A stretch of 64,000 nt of DNA from Sanguinoderma infundibulare (taxonomy: Eukaryota; Basidiomycota; Agaricomycetes; Polyporales; Polyporaceae): the NCBI GenBank assembly GCA_032821775.1, contig JAVLRN010000009.1, positions 744,001 to 808,000 of the forward strand. The letters are read 5' to 3'. The position numbers and the translations under genes were made by a program. Of the stretch, positions 10,772 to 22,880 are shown one piece after another; position 1 is the stretch's first letter, and every line of letters begins with the position of its first letter. The notes under the pieces are model-generated. The model did not search any database, was not told the origin of the DNA, and was given only the letters and a program-made list of their open reading frames with translations.

Positions 10772-13645
10772 GCGCCGCACACGCCGACTCCCTTCCTCGC
10801 CTCCGCCTCCGTTCCCTTCCCTCCCGTCGGCTGTCCTAATAAGGACCTTCACATATTCCACGACTCTTGAATCTGTCATCGCGAGCATCTCCATATCCGG
10901 GACATCAACACCTTCTCAACTCTCCGACCCTCACCCGGCGTGCACAGACCATCTTGTCTTGACTGTCGTCATTGCCAACAAGATGTCCCTTTTGCGTCAA
11001 CCGTGGGCCGCGCGCCGCAGATCCGACACGGTTTAATAGCCGTTAAGCTCCAACTGCACGCCCTGATAACCCAACTCACGCGACAGTTCTCACTTACTGC
11101 CTTCTCCCCGCGAGCGCCGCTTCGACCAATGACAATCAGATCGATGTCTTCGACCCATCTCTCAATTCTGCTCGAGCGTCCCCGTCTTCGCTGCTCTCTG
11201 CTCTACTCCCCATTCCACCCGATTCAGTGACAGTTGGCCGCACCGACTGAGGTGCTATCCGTGCCGGCTCCGTGAATGTCGAGATGACCTTACCAACTCC
11301 GTTCAGAACCCGATATCGATCCAACCATCAGCCCGCGGCCGAGGAGAGACGTCCTCCATCACCTCTGTGATCCCCCTCGCTCTCCCCACCTGCTCCGACG
11401 GCCACCCGGCCCATGCCATTGCATATGGGCACAAGGGGCCTGTCCCCTTATCCGCGCACACTTGAGATGTGGCGGCGAGGCCACCCGGTTCCATTGACAC
11501 CCCTTCTACCCCGCCTCGGAGCTTTCTTCCCTTCTCGCTCCAACAACGTGGATCGAGAGTTCATCCTATATACCCTCCGAACACGCCGTCCTATAACTTT
11601 AACCATGTCCCACCCCGATCATTGCACCCCGTTTTCACCTAGTCCCGGCGCTGGCGTCACCCCCCCCCCTGCACACCGGCGCCCCGCTCGTCATCTCATG
11701 GACTTTCCAGACGAAAGTCCAAGATTTCCCTTTCACCGTCGCAACCAAGTCGCAACATGATGCGCGCCCGTCCCGTACCGGACCCGTTGCTGGAACGCAT
11801 GTCAACCATTGGAAACCACAGAAACCCGCCCACCCAATTTTTTTAAGTTGGCTCTTTGCAAGCCAATACAACGACGGTCGGTGACTGTTCATGCCGGCCT
11901 CCGTGCCCGTGCGTGCTGCGAGTTCGGAAAGGAGGTACGGCAAACGATTCGACGAATCCGGTTCCAACGAAGCCCACCGCGCATGTGCTCCTCCCACAGC
12001 ATCCACCGCCTCCTGCGCTCATACACCCTCCGTGTACGTGTATATTACAGGCTTCCGTCGCACAAGCACTGGGCACTGCACCCGGGCCTAGCGACTGCTG
12101 TTGTTCCGAACCTACTTATATAGGCCGACACCGACAGCCGAAGCGTCGAGTCCCGAGGACGCTCGACTAGGAAGCTGTCTAAGTATAAGTACTGCACGAT
12201 GACTGCTTCACCTCGCTCGCCATCTCTCCCTGAATTGTCGATACAATATGCATGCTTACTGTACACCGACACCGAGAAGCCATCTTTAGACTCTCTACCC
12301 TGGGGCGGAGATGGCCAGAGGAGGTATCCAGGACGACCAGACCGGAAGCTTCGGAAGACTCTGCACGCCTTGCTGCGCCCGAAGAACCTCGACGCTCGCA
12401 GGCCCATGGACGACCTGGGTTCCACAGCCACTTCCTTCCACGCTTCTAGTCCAGGGAACGGCAAGCACGGAAAAGGACAGTGCTGTAAGGAGCTTGCCGT
12501 ACGCGCGCCCGCAGTGACATGTACTGTGCTACAGTACAGGTTCACTTCGGCGCGGGCCCTGCACACCGCTTCCGTCCAGTAAGGCCCGAGACAACGCGAT
12601 TGGCAGGAAGAGGAAGAGCGAGGCCTTCACTGAGCGGGGAAGCGGGAGGGTCCCAGTTTCCGTCAGTCCCAGCGCGCGCGGAGTCTACATACGATCGCCA
12701 GGGCTCTGCGCTGCCGGGGGCCGGGTGAGGCTTCTCGAACTTCTCGTCTCTCGTTTGGCGTTCTGCCATTGACACCCTCTACTGAACGTATATCTCCATG
12801 CACCATCGGAAGAAGAGGGGATGTGGGGAGCCGTGAGCCAGCTGTGATCATGAGCAACACGAAGGCCGTACGCGTACGGCATTGCGCAAATAGCTCTTCT
12901 CGGGACTTTCCCTGCCGCTTTCCTTGGACCCCTCCACCGTGGGCGATTGACCAACGACTGCAGCTGGGAGCCGGGACCGCGGATTTTTCATCCTGGGACC
13001 CGCGAAGCGTGGGCGTGAGCGCGTTTCGGTGAATTGAGCCTAAAAACCTTGAGTGAACGGTGTCCCGGGCTGCCGCGTTGGGAGAACGCGGATCCCGGCC
13101 GGAAGACTTTCATCATTAGCCAGCTTGCCAAGGAAACCCAGACGAAATGAATGCGGGAAGCCGGTGCCAGTCGGGACTCCGGACCACTTTGTGCGTATGT
13201 GGGCCTGCATGTGACTATACTCGCTGGGACGGCTGGAACCTAGGATCAGTACTTATGCTTGGGTCCGACATCCTAATGCATGACAGTTGAGGATGGATGG
13301 CGTGACGCTAGGTGGTGGAATCGGTTAGGGTTTGCGAAAGGGCGAGAACGTCCAATGCTCACAGCGCTCACCTGCTGCCTAGGGATGGCGGGCAACTCAG
13401 CAACGTTACAGGGCTCGCCACGGCACTGTACAGGAACAACTAGAACTCGGGTAGGATACTAGGCTAGGGACATTATCGGGGGACATCTGATGCCAGGCAC
13501 TAGGCACTTACTTACGAAGAGTACCTTACTTGCAATGACTCAACAGGTCCAAGAGGACATCTAGTACCGATTCTGTCGGAACAGGAAGATAGATGTGTTG
13601 CTATCAATCAGCGACGGGGTCGGGTGGGGTGAGTACCACAAGCAT

Positions 13646-13675
13646 GAATGATTGTGCACGGAATGATTGTGCACG
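13646..13675. repeat. Tandem direct repeat, two perfect 15-bp copies
   Basis: GAATGATTGTGCACG occurs twice in direct succession (13646-13660 and 13661-13675). It is too short to assign to an element and looks like a local duplication in the gene-free region. Confidence 0.85.
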
Positions 13676-14644
13676 TACGCCGACCACGAAACATACCTAC
13701 TGCAGCTTAGAAAACGGTTGTCAGGTCAAAGAAGATCTCCGGAGAGTTCAATGCCTGCTCAGAGCGGACCCCAATGTGCATCTTCTTCTCATGTCAGACT
13801 CACTTTGACAGACAAGAAGTTTTGCACGCCTCAAAAGGTAGCCATGGGGGAGGCACGAGCTCGTTTGTCATGCCTGGATACATATACGCTCGAGAACCTT
13901 GTCAATGTATACACACGGGCTGAGAGCGGGGATCGTGGTCCCGGAATGCGCATCCGCCGCAATCGGGCTCCGCCGCCAATCTTTAGCTTCGTCCGCTGTC
14001 GTACTTAGTTTCGGCTCCGGGAGGAGTTCGGTAACATCCCGAATCGGTCGTTATATCGACATGACATACGTCATAGAGCGGATATGGCGCAGAAGACCAT
14101 ATAGCACGGACATAAAGCCAAACAGCATCGCCAACGCAATTAAACGCAGTCCATGATTCATGAAAGTGAAATTTGGGTCTCGAAGTGAACCCAAACTCGC
14201 TTTCGTACACTCCAGCCAGAAACAGCTTAGTCACCGGAGAACACCGCGGATGAGCACCCTAGCACAAGCACTAGTGCTCCGAGTCACGTACTACCCAGCG
14301 CTATTCTGTACATGGCGTACTTGCATTCGGCGGCGCGGGCCAGAGGCGGATCATGTACACTCCGCGCCGCTAAAAACCGCTATCGTCTATGAGCAACATG
14401 AAACGACGCCGCGAACTGTGATCCGTCCGACTTCAGTGACTCAATCATTGCTCAAGCTACTGTTCCGTGCATGCCAAGTGCATGCCATAGCTGACTGTTC
14501 AGCCGTTGAAGGCGGGGGCCACGACTGGGCCACGGGTCCCGAAGCAAGTATTATGATACGCTTTAGGGCCTTTTCAGATCATCACGTCGTATGTGGCGGT
14601 GACGAAATGCCTCGTCCTTTTATACTGTACGCGAAGTCTGCATG

Positions 14645-14662
14645 CATGCATAGCTATGCATG
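14645..14662. repeat. 18-bp perfect palindrome
   Basis: CATGCATAGCTATGCATG is fully self-complementary, centred between 14653 and 14654, and contains overlapping ATGCAT words. It could be a dimeric factor site or a chance structure. It lies about 570 bp upstream of the RAP1 start. Confidence 0.8.
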
Positions 14663-15229
14663 GACGATCGAGATGCCGACGCGGACTTACCGATGTGCGC
14701 GCATCTGGTGAGCAACCTCGGCACCGTCGTGCGCCGTCGTGGATGCACACGTGTGACCGGGACCGAGATCGCGTTTCCTCCCTTGGTATTGGCGGGATCG
14801 TATCGTTGCTGTCGAGCCCGAAAAATGGACGGCGTCCCTCAAAAGCTACCAAGGCGCGCAGTCGAGTTGCCTCTTGAAACATCCGACAAACACGGGGCTG
14901 TGTGTCGTGTCAAGGATAGAGCTCGAATGGTGGTAGACAAGTGAGATGGATGGAGACGTACCTTCACATCGGCTTTTCCTACATCAATAGAGTTCTTACA
15001 CTCATACGTAGTACAATGGTGATATACCAAGGGAGATGAAACTGGCAACCAGATGCTTGGAATACATTGACGCATGGACGGGGAGAGGTTGTGACGGGGA
15101 GAAGGATGGAACTGGAGTGCGGTGGGAGATGAGCTGGCGTTGAGTATGGAATTCAAAGTCCGCCTGGGAGGGGACGAGCGCCGAAGCCCCCTGAAGCATC
15201 GCTGCCCAAGACGACCGCGGGCAAGACCC

Positions 15230-18070
15230 ATGGCACCAGCACGCTCTTCCGCGAACCGCGCCCGACGCGGCGACCTCTCTCAGCATGTTCCCCAGCCTCA
15301 GAACATATCCCCGTCCGCAGACGACACCAACCAGAACGATGACCTCTTCTTGGATCCCTTGATGGGCACGCCCCTCGCCATCTACGTGGAGAAAGATGTC
15401 GACAACCGAGACGAGATCCTCGAGCTCATAACGGTACGCCTCTCCATCTCACGCGCATCCTCATCCCCGACGCATCCTATGGCATTTTACACCCACTGCT
15501 GGTCTTTAGAAACCAGTCTATTGAGTGTGTCGACGCGTTCCAAGTCCGCCGCCACAGCCGCCCTCCGAGCCATGAGCTGACTACTCCTTTAACTTCCTCG
15601 GAATACAGAGCCACGGAGGAATCGTTTCCCCTGGATACAGTGGTGTTGCATATATCCTAGGTGCGCATACATCTCACGTTCCTATGGCATATAGGGACGG
15701 GGAGGGTCGCACACCTTTCTCCCGTTTCTCCGCTTACCTTACATCCACCCTTTCTAGTTGATCCTCACAAGGACTCTGGTCAGAGCCTATACCGCCAATA
15801 TGTCGGAAAGAAAGGCAAGATCGTTCTCAACGCCCAATGGGTCATCCGGTGTGTCGAAGCCGGTGCGCTTCAGACCTATCACACCAATTTCGGTGATTGC
15901 AAAGTGACCGGTACTGAGAAGTGGGTCGTCCCTTTGCCACCGATCCTATAGCCCTATAACTTACAGTGTCTGCCAGAGTCGTTTCTGCTGTCCAACAATT
16001 GCCTCAGCCGGAGGCGGGTCCCTCTATGCAGCACGTCCCTCCACCGCCGCCTCATGAAGAGATGATCCACCAAATACCACAGGATCAGGTTCTCCAGCAA
16101 CAGCAGCAACAGCAGCAACCACAGTCCCCTCAACATCACACGCCTCACCCGCAAGCTCCTCCCCTCCATGGGCAGCCCATACCTCCGCCTCCGATGCCGA
16201 TGGGACACCCCGCACCGATTGTCGCCCATTCCAGTTCCTTCCCATACCCTGTGTATGGTACGCCCATGGACGTTACACCGCGAGCTATGCAGCCACCTAC
16301 ATCCGGTCCGCCACAAACATGGCAGGCACCAAATGGGATCGCGCCTTCACAGACACATCTTGCTCCACCTCCTCCCCCTCCGCCGCCACCGCCACCCGCA
16401 CAACCCGAACACCATATGATGGAGCGGCATCCCGGATACGGCGAAGAGCAACAGCCATGGAATGGCGCCTACCACCCAATGCAGCCTCCGCCCCCTGGCA
16501 TGGTACCGCCTCCACCAGAATATGCGTATCGGTACAGGGATGACCAGGGTGCAGGATGGGTCCCTGGGCCGGATGGTTACTATGCTCAACATGTATGTGC
16601 TCCACCGTCGTCGGCGACAACTCGCTAATTCACTTTTCCTAGTATGAGCAGCCATATCCGGAGCCCCCCGACCAGTACATGGAAGATGCTGCTGGGCCGT
16701 CGAACGCAGACGCCGAACTGCCCGCGATCGAGCCCGAGAAGGTAACTAGGGGACGTAAGCGAAACAAGCTTCAGGTATAATCCTTCGTGTATGTCGCATA
16801 TGCCCTGGATGCTTATGACGGTCGTAGCCGCAACCTGCTCCACCTGCTTCGACCTTGGTTGCAAACCGTCGAAATCCACCCGCGCGATCGCCAACGCCTC
16901 CAACACGGGTCATCAAGAGCACATATGGTGGCAATCTCTTCACGTCAGATGATATCCTGTATCTTAAACGATACATTGACTATTGTCAAGAGCAAGGGCT
17001 GGTACTCAGGTGAGCACCCGCAATGGACCTGTCCTGATCATATATGCTCACCCCCTTGGATCAGTCTGCGTGAGATATGCGAACGAATAGCGATCAAGGT
17101 ATGCATAAGCATGTTCCGAATACCACTGTATCTAAACTGTGTGTATTGTAGGCGCCGCATCACACGTGGGTTCCCTTTGTGAGGCATGTTTATGTATTGT
17201 CTGACTATTTGTCCAGTTTCTACTCCTGGCGTCGTTACTGCAACAAGCACAAAATTCGCCTAGGAGGATATACTATGGATCTTGGAGAGGAAGTTGAAGA
17301 GCGAGAGCCGTCTGCGCTACCCCCAGAGAATGAAGCCGGTCCCAGCGAGCAAGCGCAGCCGATGGGCGAACAGGAGACGCCAGGTTTGCCTGTAAGCCAT
17401 GGTCCTGGGGCGATCGCCGCTGCCCACCGAGCTGCTGCCAAAGACATCAACCGGACACGGTCACCCACGCCTCCAAGAGCATTGTACCGTAGCACCACAG
17501 GCAAAGGGGTCGCTTTCACGGACGAGGACGTTCTCTTCCTAGTCCGCTTTCTGGAATATCGAACTCGACAGCATGAGAACAAATTGGATATGGTCCAGTT
17601 TTGGAAAGAAGTCGCCGCAAAGGTATGTGACGTTTGTATGCCTGTGCGCCACCCCACTAACGTCGTTCGGTGCTGCTTTTACAGGCTCCTCATCACTCGC
17701 GTGCCTCTTGGATGAAGTTCTACAGGAGGCATAAGCACGAGCTGCACCACGAGGCTGGCGACGAACCGCTTCCTGCCCCGCCGGAGAAGAAGATGAGGTA
17801 CAGTCGGAAGGATGACGTTCTGCTCGCGCACTACTTCTTCAGCAAGCCTGAAGGCACCTCCGACAAGATCTTCCAGGCTTTCGGACGACAGGTAGGCATT
17901 GTCGCCGACGTTAGCTTCCTGTGGCTCCGCTAACGGGTTTTCCTGCGCAGTATCCGCATCATCCGTGGAAGGGCTGGCAGGAGCACCATCGGATACACAA
18001 GGTCAAGATCGACCACCTCATCCAGCGGCTGTCTGTGGGGGGAAACATCGACGAGGATGCGGAGCAGTAG
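15230..18070 (+). CDS. RAP1: Rap1 homologue, telomere-associated BRCT-Myb protein
   Basis: Likely shelterin-type telomere protein. Eleven exons: 15230-15433, 15609-15660, 15758-15910, 15967-16592, 16643-16774, 16828-17009, 17065-17098, 17152-17165 (a 14-nt micro-exon), 17217-17622, 17685-17891, 17951-18070; about 709 aa in frame. A BRCT domain covers about 35-137 (LITSHGGIVSPGYSGVAYIL, then VLNAQWVIRCVEAGALQTY). A Pro/Gln/His-rich disordered region follows (about 140-425). Three Myb/homeodomain-like repeats come next: about 427-483 (FTSDDILYLKRYIDYCQEQG to APHHTFYSWRRYCNKHK), about 564-625 (FTDEDVLFLVRFLEYRTRQ to APHHSRASWMKFYRRHK) and about 638-697 (YSRKDDVLLAHYFFS to YPHHPWKGWQEHHRIHK). The first two match the Rap1 Myb domain. 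An in-frame ATG-like start at 15122 is possible but gives an unrelated extension, so I chose the ATG at 15230. The splice at 15910/15967 is the least certain. Confidence 0.88.
16095..16124 (+). repeat. CAG-type triplet tract encoding poly-Gln in RAP1
   Basis: A run of CAG/CAA codons in RAP1 exon 4 encodes about nine Gln, inside the disordered Pro/Gln/His linker. The tract could vary in length between strains. Confidence 0.75.
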
Positions 18071-19033
18071 CGGCGGCATCGCCTGTCGTGTATCTTTATT
18101 GGTTTTGTTTTCGTTCATTGTTTAGCGCGATGATATCGTAGTGTTTTCGTGTTTCCTTTGCGGCACGTTCACATGGCTGCTCGATTGTTGCACTCTCGCG
18201 AGGTATGACGTACAGCGTTGACTTAACGATGAACTGCGATGGTAAGTTAGGATGTTCATGTTGCATTGAAAGTCTGCCCACGCCTCCCGGGTTATTTTGA
18301 GGAAACGTGTCTCGACGCGTGTTCTTCGAGGCCTCGATCGAAGATGTCTGATCAAGTCATCGATCAATATGTACGCTATTTCTGCCACTTCCACATTGAC
18401 CCAAAATACTCCGAGATTTCTCGCTTGGCAACTCATGCTCAAGGATGTGTCGTGCCTCCCTTGCAGGCATTGCTATGTGGACGCCGACTCGTTGACTCCC
18501 ACGTTGACCCGGAATATATTCGACGAGTGAGAAGCACTTCGCATGGAAGGACGTCGAATCCTTGCAGGACACGTCGCCACAGCTTTTCGAGAACCTGGTA
18601 ACAATTCTAATCGTGGGTGTGCTTTGTGCGGAGAGTATTCATGCTGCTTACTGGTTATCGGCACTTTGGACTGGCTGAAGAGGCCATGATCATGAACCTC
18701 GGGCGGAAAGTTGTGCTAGGGACAGCTCTAGCTGAAAGTTCCTAGTGTATGCCTTTGAATTTCGTTGATCTCAATCATTTTACGGTATTTCGTGGTTTAG
18801 GTCTGTGGACTTCGCCCACTCTCAGCTCTCACGTCTTTATATTTATCGTAGCCTGGGCAGTTCGCGATGGACTCGGAAGATATGCGACCGTTCAGTACAT
18901 TGCCTGCCTTTTCGGGGAAAAGGTTCAGAGCACAGCCACTGCTTATCTCTCTCCGACCAGTGCTACCGCCGGAGCCCCTGCTCTTGAACTAGTAGACTGT
19001 AACAGAGCCCACCCCACCTGTCTGCCTCGCAAG
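18071..19033. other. Intergenic, RAP1 3' end to PhyH-family gene
   Basis: AT-richer than its neighbours. It presumably holds the RAP1 3' UTR and the next promoter. Two short open frames (18266-18601 and 18749 onwards, the latter running in frame into the next gene) have no conserved-looking content. I see nothing else. Confidence 0.45.
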
Positions 19034-20462
19034 ATGTTAGATCGGAAACCTGAATATTTAACCCCGGAGCAAGCCAATCAGGTAAGTGGCTCCCGCAGTC
19101 TCTACCAGACATCCATGCTGACGCTACCCAACCAAGTTCCGAGCTGATGGGTTTGTCGCCCTCCGTCCTGCTTGTACACAACACTTATCGTGCCTTGCAA
19201 TAGATACCTAAGGCTTCCCGGTTTCCTCGAACCTGATGAAGTGGAAACCCTCCTTGCTCGTACAAGACAGCTACTCGATAGCTTCAACGTTGAGGATCAT
19301 CCCCTGGTAAGACGCAGCAAGTTCTCGGCCCCCTTGGCTTGAACGCAATTGATATGTCACAACTTTCAGACCAAGTTCACTACTGGAGACGAAAATCACG
19401 TCGGCGACGACTACTTCCTGACGTCTGGCGACAAGATCCGATTCTTCCTCGAAGAGGACGCGGTGAGCGACGGCAAGCTGAACAGAGAGAAGCAGAAGGC
19501 TGTTAACAAGATCGGTCATGGTGAGCAGCCCATACGACGTCATCAAGTACTGCACTGACGCATCGTAGGTCTACACGAACTCGATCCAGTCTTTCGGAAA
19601 GTGACCCTGGAGAGCGAGAAGATCAAAGCTGTTGTGAGAGACCTGCAGTTCCATTATGACCCTGTTGGTGAGTCGAACCAAGATATTTAGGGATGGGTCG
19701 CGGCTGATCTTAATGAATAGCACTGCAGTCTATGGTGATTTGCAAGCAGCCGCGTATTGGAGGCGAAGGTAGTTAATTGCACGCATGGGCATTCTGAGCC
19801 TACCTAACGGGACATTCTGTTACAGTGCCTGAGCACAACGACTCGTGCGTAATATTTTATACAGACGTCTCGAACTTATCGTAAGGTTTCTTGTCGGAAT
19901 GGGGCAGGACATTCTTGGTAAGTGACGTCATTGGGCTTCCTGCACGAAGCATGGTTGTTGATATGATGTAGTATACCAACCCGCCATCTGCTCTTGGGTT
20001 TTGGATACCGCTAGAAAGTTGCACACCAGAAAACGGGGCGCTTTCATTCCTCCCCGGCTCTCATTTGACTACCCCGATCACGAAGCGCTTCGTTCGCCTG
20101 CCTGAAGGTGGTACTGGTTTCGAGCAGCTCATTCCTGCGGACCAAGCGCCCCAGCACCATGAGGGCAAGTACATCCTCGAAACATGCACGCCAGGTATGC
20201 TCGACATATCTTCTCTGGGGACGGAGCTGGAACACGATTGGCCTTTTACTCAGGTGACTTGGTCCTTATCCACGGAAGTGTGCTGCACAAGTCGGAGCGC
20301 AACACCAGCGCGCGCACTCGCTACGCGTACACCTTCCACATGATCGAGTCGCCTCCATACGCGGAGTACGATGCGAAGAACTGGTTGCAACCGACGTCCG
20401 AGACCCCCTTCTCTCACATTCTCGAGACACCCAACCCGGCTGTCGTGGCTGTGGGCGCGTGA
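19034..20462 (+). CDS. Phytanoyl-CoA dioxygenase (PhyH) family protein, PHYHD1-like
   Basis: Predicted Fe(II)/2-oxoglutarate-dependent oxygenase. Ten exons: 19034-19081, 19137-19150, 19204-19306, 19370-19520, 19569-19667, 19721-19768, 19826-19844, 19908-19917, 19972-20194, 20254-20462; about 307 aa with every phase consistent. Three exons are micro-exons of 14, 19 and 10 nt. The N-terminal FRADGYLRLPGFLEPDEVE is typical of the family. The spliced product carries the metal-binding H-x-D as PEHNDSTFLYTNPP, followed by LGFWIPLESCTPENGALSFL. The distal His is in DLVLIHGSVLHKS and the 2-oxoglutarate-binding Arg is probably in the RNTSARTRY stretch. All expected active-site residues are therefore present. 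Substrate is unknown. It most resembles the PHYHD1 branch, which need not act on phytanoyl-CoA. Confidence 0.87.
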
Positions 20463-20608
20463 GTTGTCTGGGCCATCATTTGATGGCAGTGGGAGAAGTC
20501 GCGTCGGTTGGAGACAGGAAGGGATAATGTACGAGTGTAGGCTGTGTTGTACGACTATATGTCAAGGTCGAAGATCATATTCCAGCTTGTGCGCGTTACC
20601 TCAAGCCT

Positions 20609-22725
20609 TCAAATCACATCAACTTTCCCGTACGTTACTAGCTTCTCGGGGGTGAGCGCTCCGAGTTCGTCGATGAGAGCGGGCAGGAACGTCCCGCTGC
20701 CCTGAACATCCGCACGGGCCGCAGCGAGCTCAGATGCCACAGTGATGGCCAGGACCCTGGGAACAGGAACATATCAGCAGCGGGCGGATGGCGAACGTGA
20801 GTGGGACATACCCTCCGACGGCGGCAACGAGCATGTCTCCACGGACGAGTTTTGCGTCTTCGGGTGCATCGGATGTCCGGATTGTTGCAGCTGCCATGCT
20901 AGCGCCTGCGCAGAATGTTGCGACCGTCGTGCCCACCATGCATCCTGAGCCTGTAATCTTACCAAGCAGAGGATGGCCGTTGGAAAGTCGCACGACGGTG
21001 GTCCCGTCAGACAAATAATCTGTCACGCCCGTGAGGACGATGATTGAACCTGGCCCAAGGGTTCGGTAAGGTCTCTAATCGGCGTTCTACCAGACACAAA
21101 CTCGCACGTACGCTCTTTCCTGGCGAGGTTGCGCACGAAGGTGACAGGATCTGCGAAACCTGGACCTACGCTGTCGACGCCCTTCGCCTGCACCTGATGA
21201 TAGGAGAGCTTAAATTAGGTGTCGCGATCGCACATCAGAGTAGCTAGACCGACCTCGGTGGAATTTGCAAGCGTGGCAAGTTCGCCGGGGTTGCCTTTGA
21301 TGACGGTTGCTTGCCAGGCGTTCAGAAGCGCCGCGGCCGACGTGCGACGGAACGCGGTCGCGCCGACGCCGACAGGGTCGAAGATGACAGGTTTGCGGTT
21401 CAGGTTATAATTAAATCCTGTAAAGCAACATACGTTATGAGCGGTGATCGATGGGATGCGTCTGCTATCAAGGAGAATGATGTACCGGCGGCGAGCATCC
21501 CGTCGAGGTTCTGGATCGTGCCGAAGTTCACGAGCAGGCTGCCTGCAACATTGCTGAGATCCCCCATCTCTTCCGGGGCGGTGGCCATAATGGGCGATGC
21601 GCCGAGGGCAATGGTCGCATTGGCAGATTGCGTTGTGACGACTGTGTTGGTGATCTGGATGGGACCGGGAGAGTCCAATCAGCGCCCGCGTGCGTGGATG
21701 GTTAACCAATAAGATGCCCGCACCTGATGGATAAGGGGCGAGAACTTTTTCACTGCGGATAGCAGTTCTCCGACTTGGTGTTTAATGGTATCCGACGTGT
21801 AGGCTGGGGGGAACGAAGAAAAGCAAGGGAGTGGGTTTGCCTTGTACGCCTGCACAATGGTCGCGATCCTTTTCGCCGCATTGTATGGGTCCCTGGAGGC
21901 TACGATGTCGCTGACAACAGCGAGGCCGTCCAAGCTGCGACCGCGGATAGACACAGCTCCGTGAAGGCAATGAAGGGCGTTCGTAGACTTGATCCCGGCT
22001 TCAGATATCGTCAGCGTGCTAGTATCAGAGGATGATGTTTTCTCGACCTCACCAATAGACACAGCCTTGACACCGGTGTCTTCGAGGACTTCGAGCAATG
22101 CTCCTATACCGCGCACTCCGAGGACAGGGCTGGTGAGCTTCTTCGTCCGCGTATCCCATACTGGACCCACGCCGACATAGTCGACACCGTCCTGGACGGC
22201 TGTTTTCACATGTTCGACGGTATTGCATGTCCTCCCAATGATCGCGTTCGAGGGTAACAATTTGCGTGCAATTTCCACGGGCATATCTGTCTGACCGAGG
22301 TGAACGCCGTCTGCCCCGATCGCAAGCGCAACATCAACCCGGTCATTGATGAGGATGGGGACGCTGTATCTGCGACAGATCTCTTTGGACGTTTTGGCTA
22401 TCTGGATGAACTGCAGGGAGCCATTGGCTGCGAACGCGCAAAAGCAGCACTTAAAGCTCACCTCTCCTGTGTCTGCATGCTTCTCACGTATTTGAACAAG
22501 GGTTACGCCGCCTTTAATTGACTACGAACGGAGTCATGAGGACTCAGATATGCGCTTTCGTGAGATGAGTGTTCACCTCCTCTAAGGACTCGAAATAATC
22601 CTGCGGAGAGCGTCAATCGATGTGTAACCGAGCCGGTGAAGATCCCGTACCTTGCCTTCGGGAAGCAAGTCCCTTCCAGTCACAAGATACAGCGAGTAAT
22701 CGACCCGAGGTTTTTCTTCTGCCAT
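20609..22725 (-). CDS. THI6: Bifunctional thiamine-phosphate synthase / hydroxyethylthiazole kinase
   Basis: Fusion of ThiE (joins HMP-PP and HET-P into thiamine monophosphate) and ThiM (phosphorylates hydroxyethylthiazole), as in other fungi. Ten exons from the ATG at 22725: 22725-22651, 22600-22577, 22521-22462, 22410-22053, 21998-21724, 21654-21486, 21417-21254, 21193-21112, 21049-20812, 20756-20609; about 530 aa in frame. The N-terminal half has YLVTGRDLLPEGK, GGVTLVQIREKHADTGE, VPILINDRVDVALAIGADG, VHLGQTDMP and DYVGVGPVWDTRTKK, the ThiE barrel motifs. The C-terminal half has ATAPEEMGDLSNVAGSLLVN, PVIFDPVGVGATAFRR, VIKGNPGE, VLTGVTDYLSDG and ITGSGCMVGT, the ThiM kinase motifs including the Gly-Ser-Gly-Cys loop. 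I looked for a TPP riboswitch in the leader and saw none. The gene is convergent with the PhyH gene, with about 146 bp between stops. Confidence 0.94.
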
Positions 22726-22880
22726 GTCTGCAGTGTAAAGTAACTCAGTTTTGAGGCCGAAGTTTTTAGACTCCTTACGGAGGATCAAGCGGGAATCGGA
22801 TCCTTCGGATACGTCACGGCGTTTGCGGAGGTATCACGTCATCGGCTCTCTCTGGTTCACCGGTCTACCTTTCGGCGCCG

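Larger units (their letters stand above)
10490..15229. other. 4.7-kb region without a recognisable gene
   Basis: Largest gap in the window, between the divergent CDC24 and RAP1 genes. All six frames are broken by stops within about 190 codons, and the longest ORFs (for example 14160-14711) lack conserved-looking segments. It contains the G4 cluster (10708-10771), a 15-bp perfect tandem repeat (13646-13675) and an 18-bp perfect palindrome (14645-14662). I see no terminal inverted repeats or transposase/reverse-transcriptase motifs. It may hold long 5' leaders, a non-coding RNA or decayed sequence. Confidence 0.45.

Noticed and set aside
9581..10894. 437-codon frame over the CDC24 5' end
   Set aside because: It extends the CH region upstream through the G-rich leader and downstream through an intron. 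The ATG at 10489 and the splice at 10022 give the family structure.
10490..15229. Transposon or retroelement remnant in the large gap
   Set aside because: No terminal repeats, target duplications or transposase/reverse-transcriptase motifs were seen; only a 15-bp tandem repeat and a palindrome.
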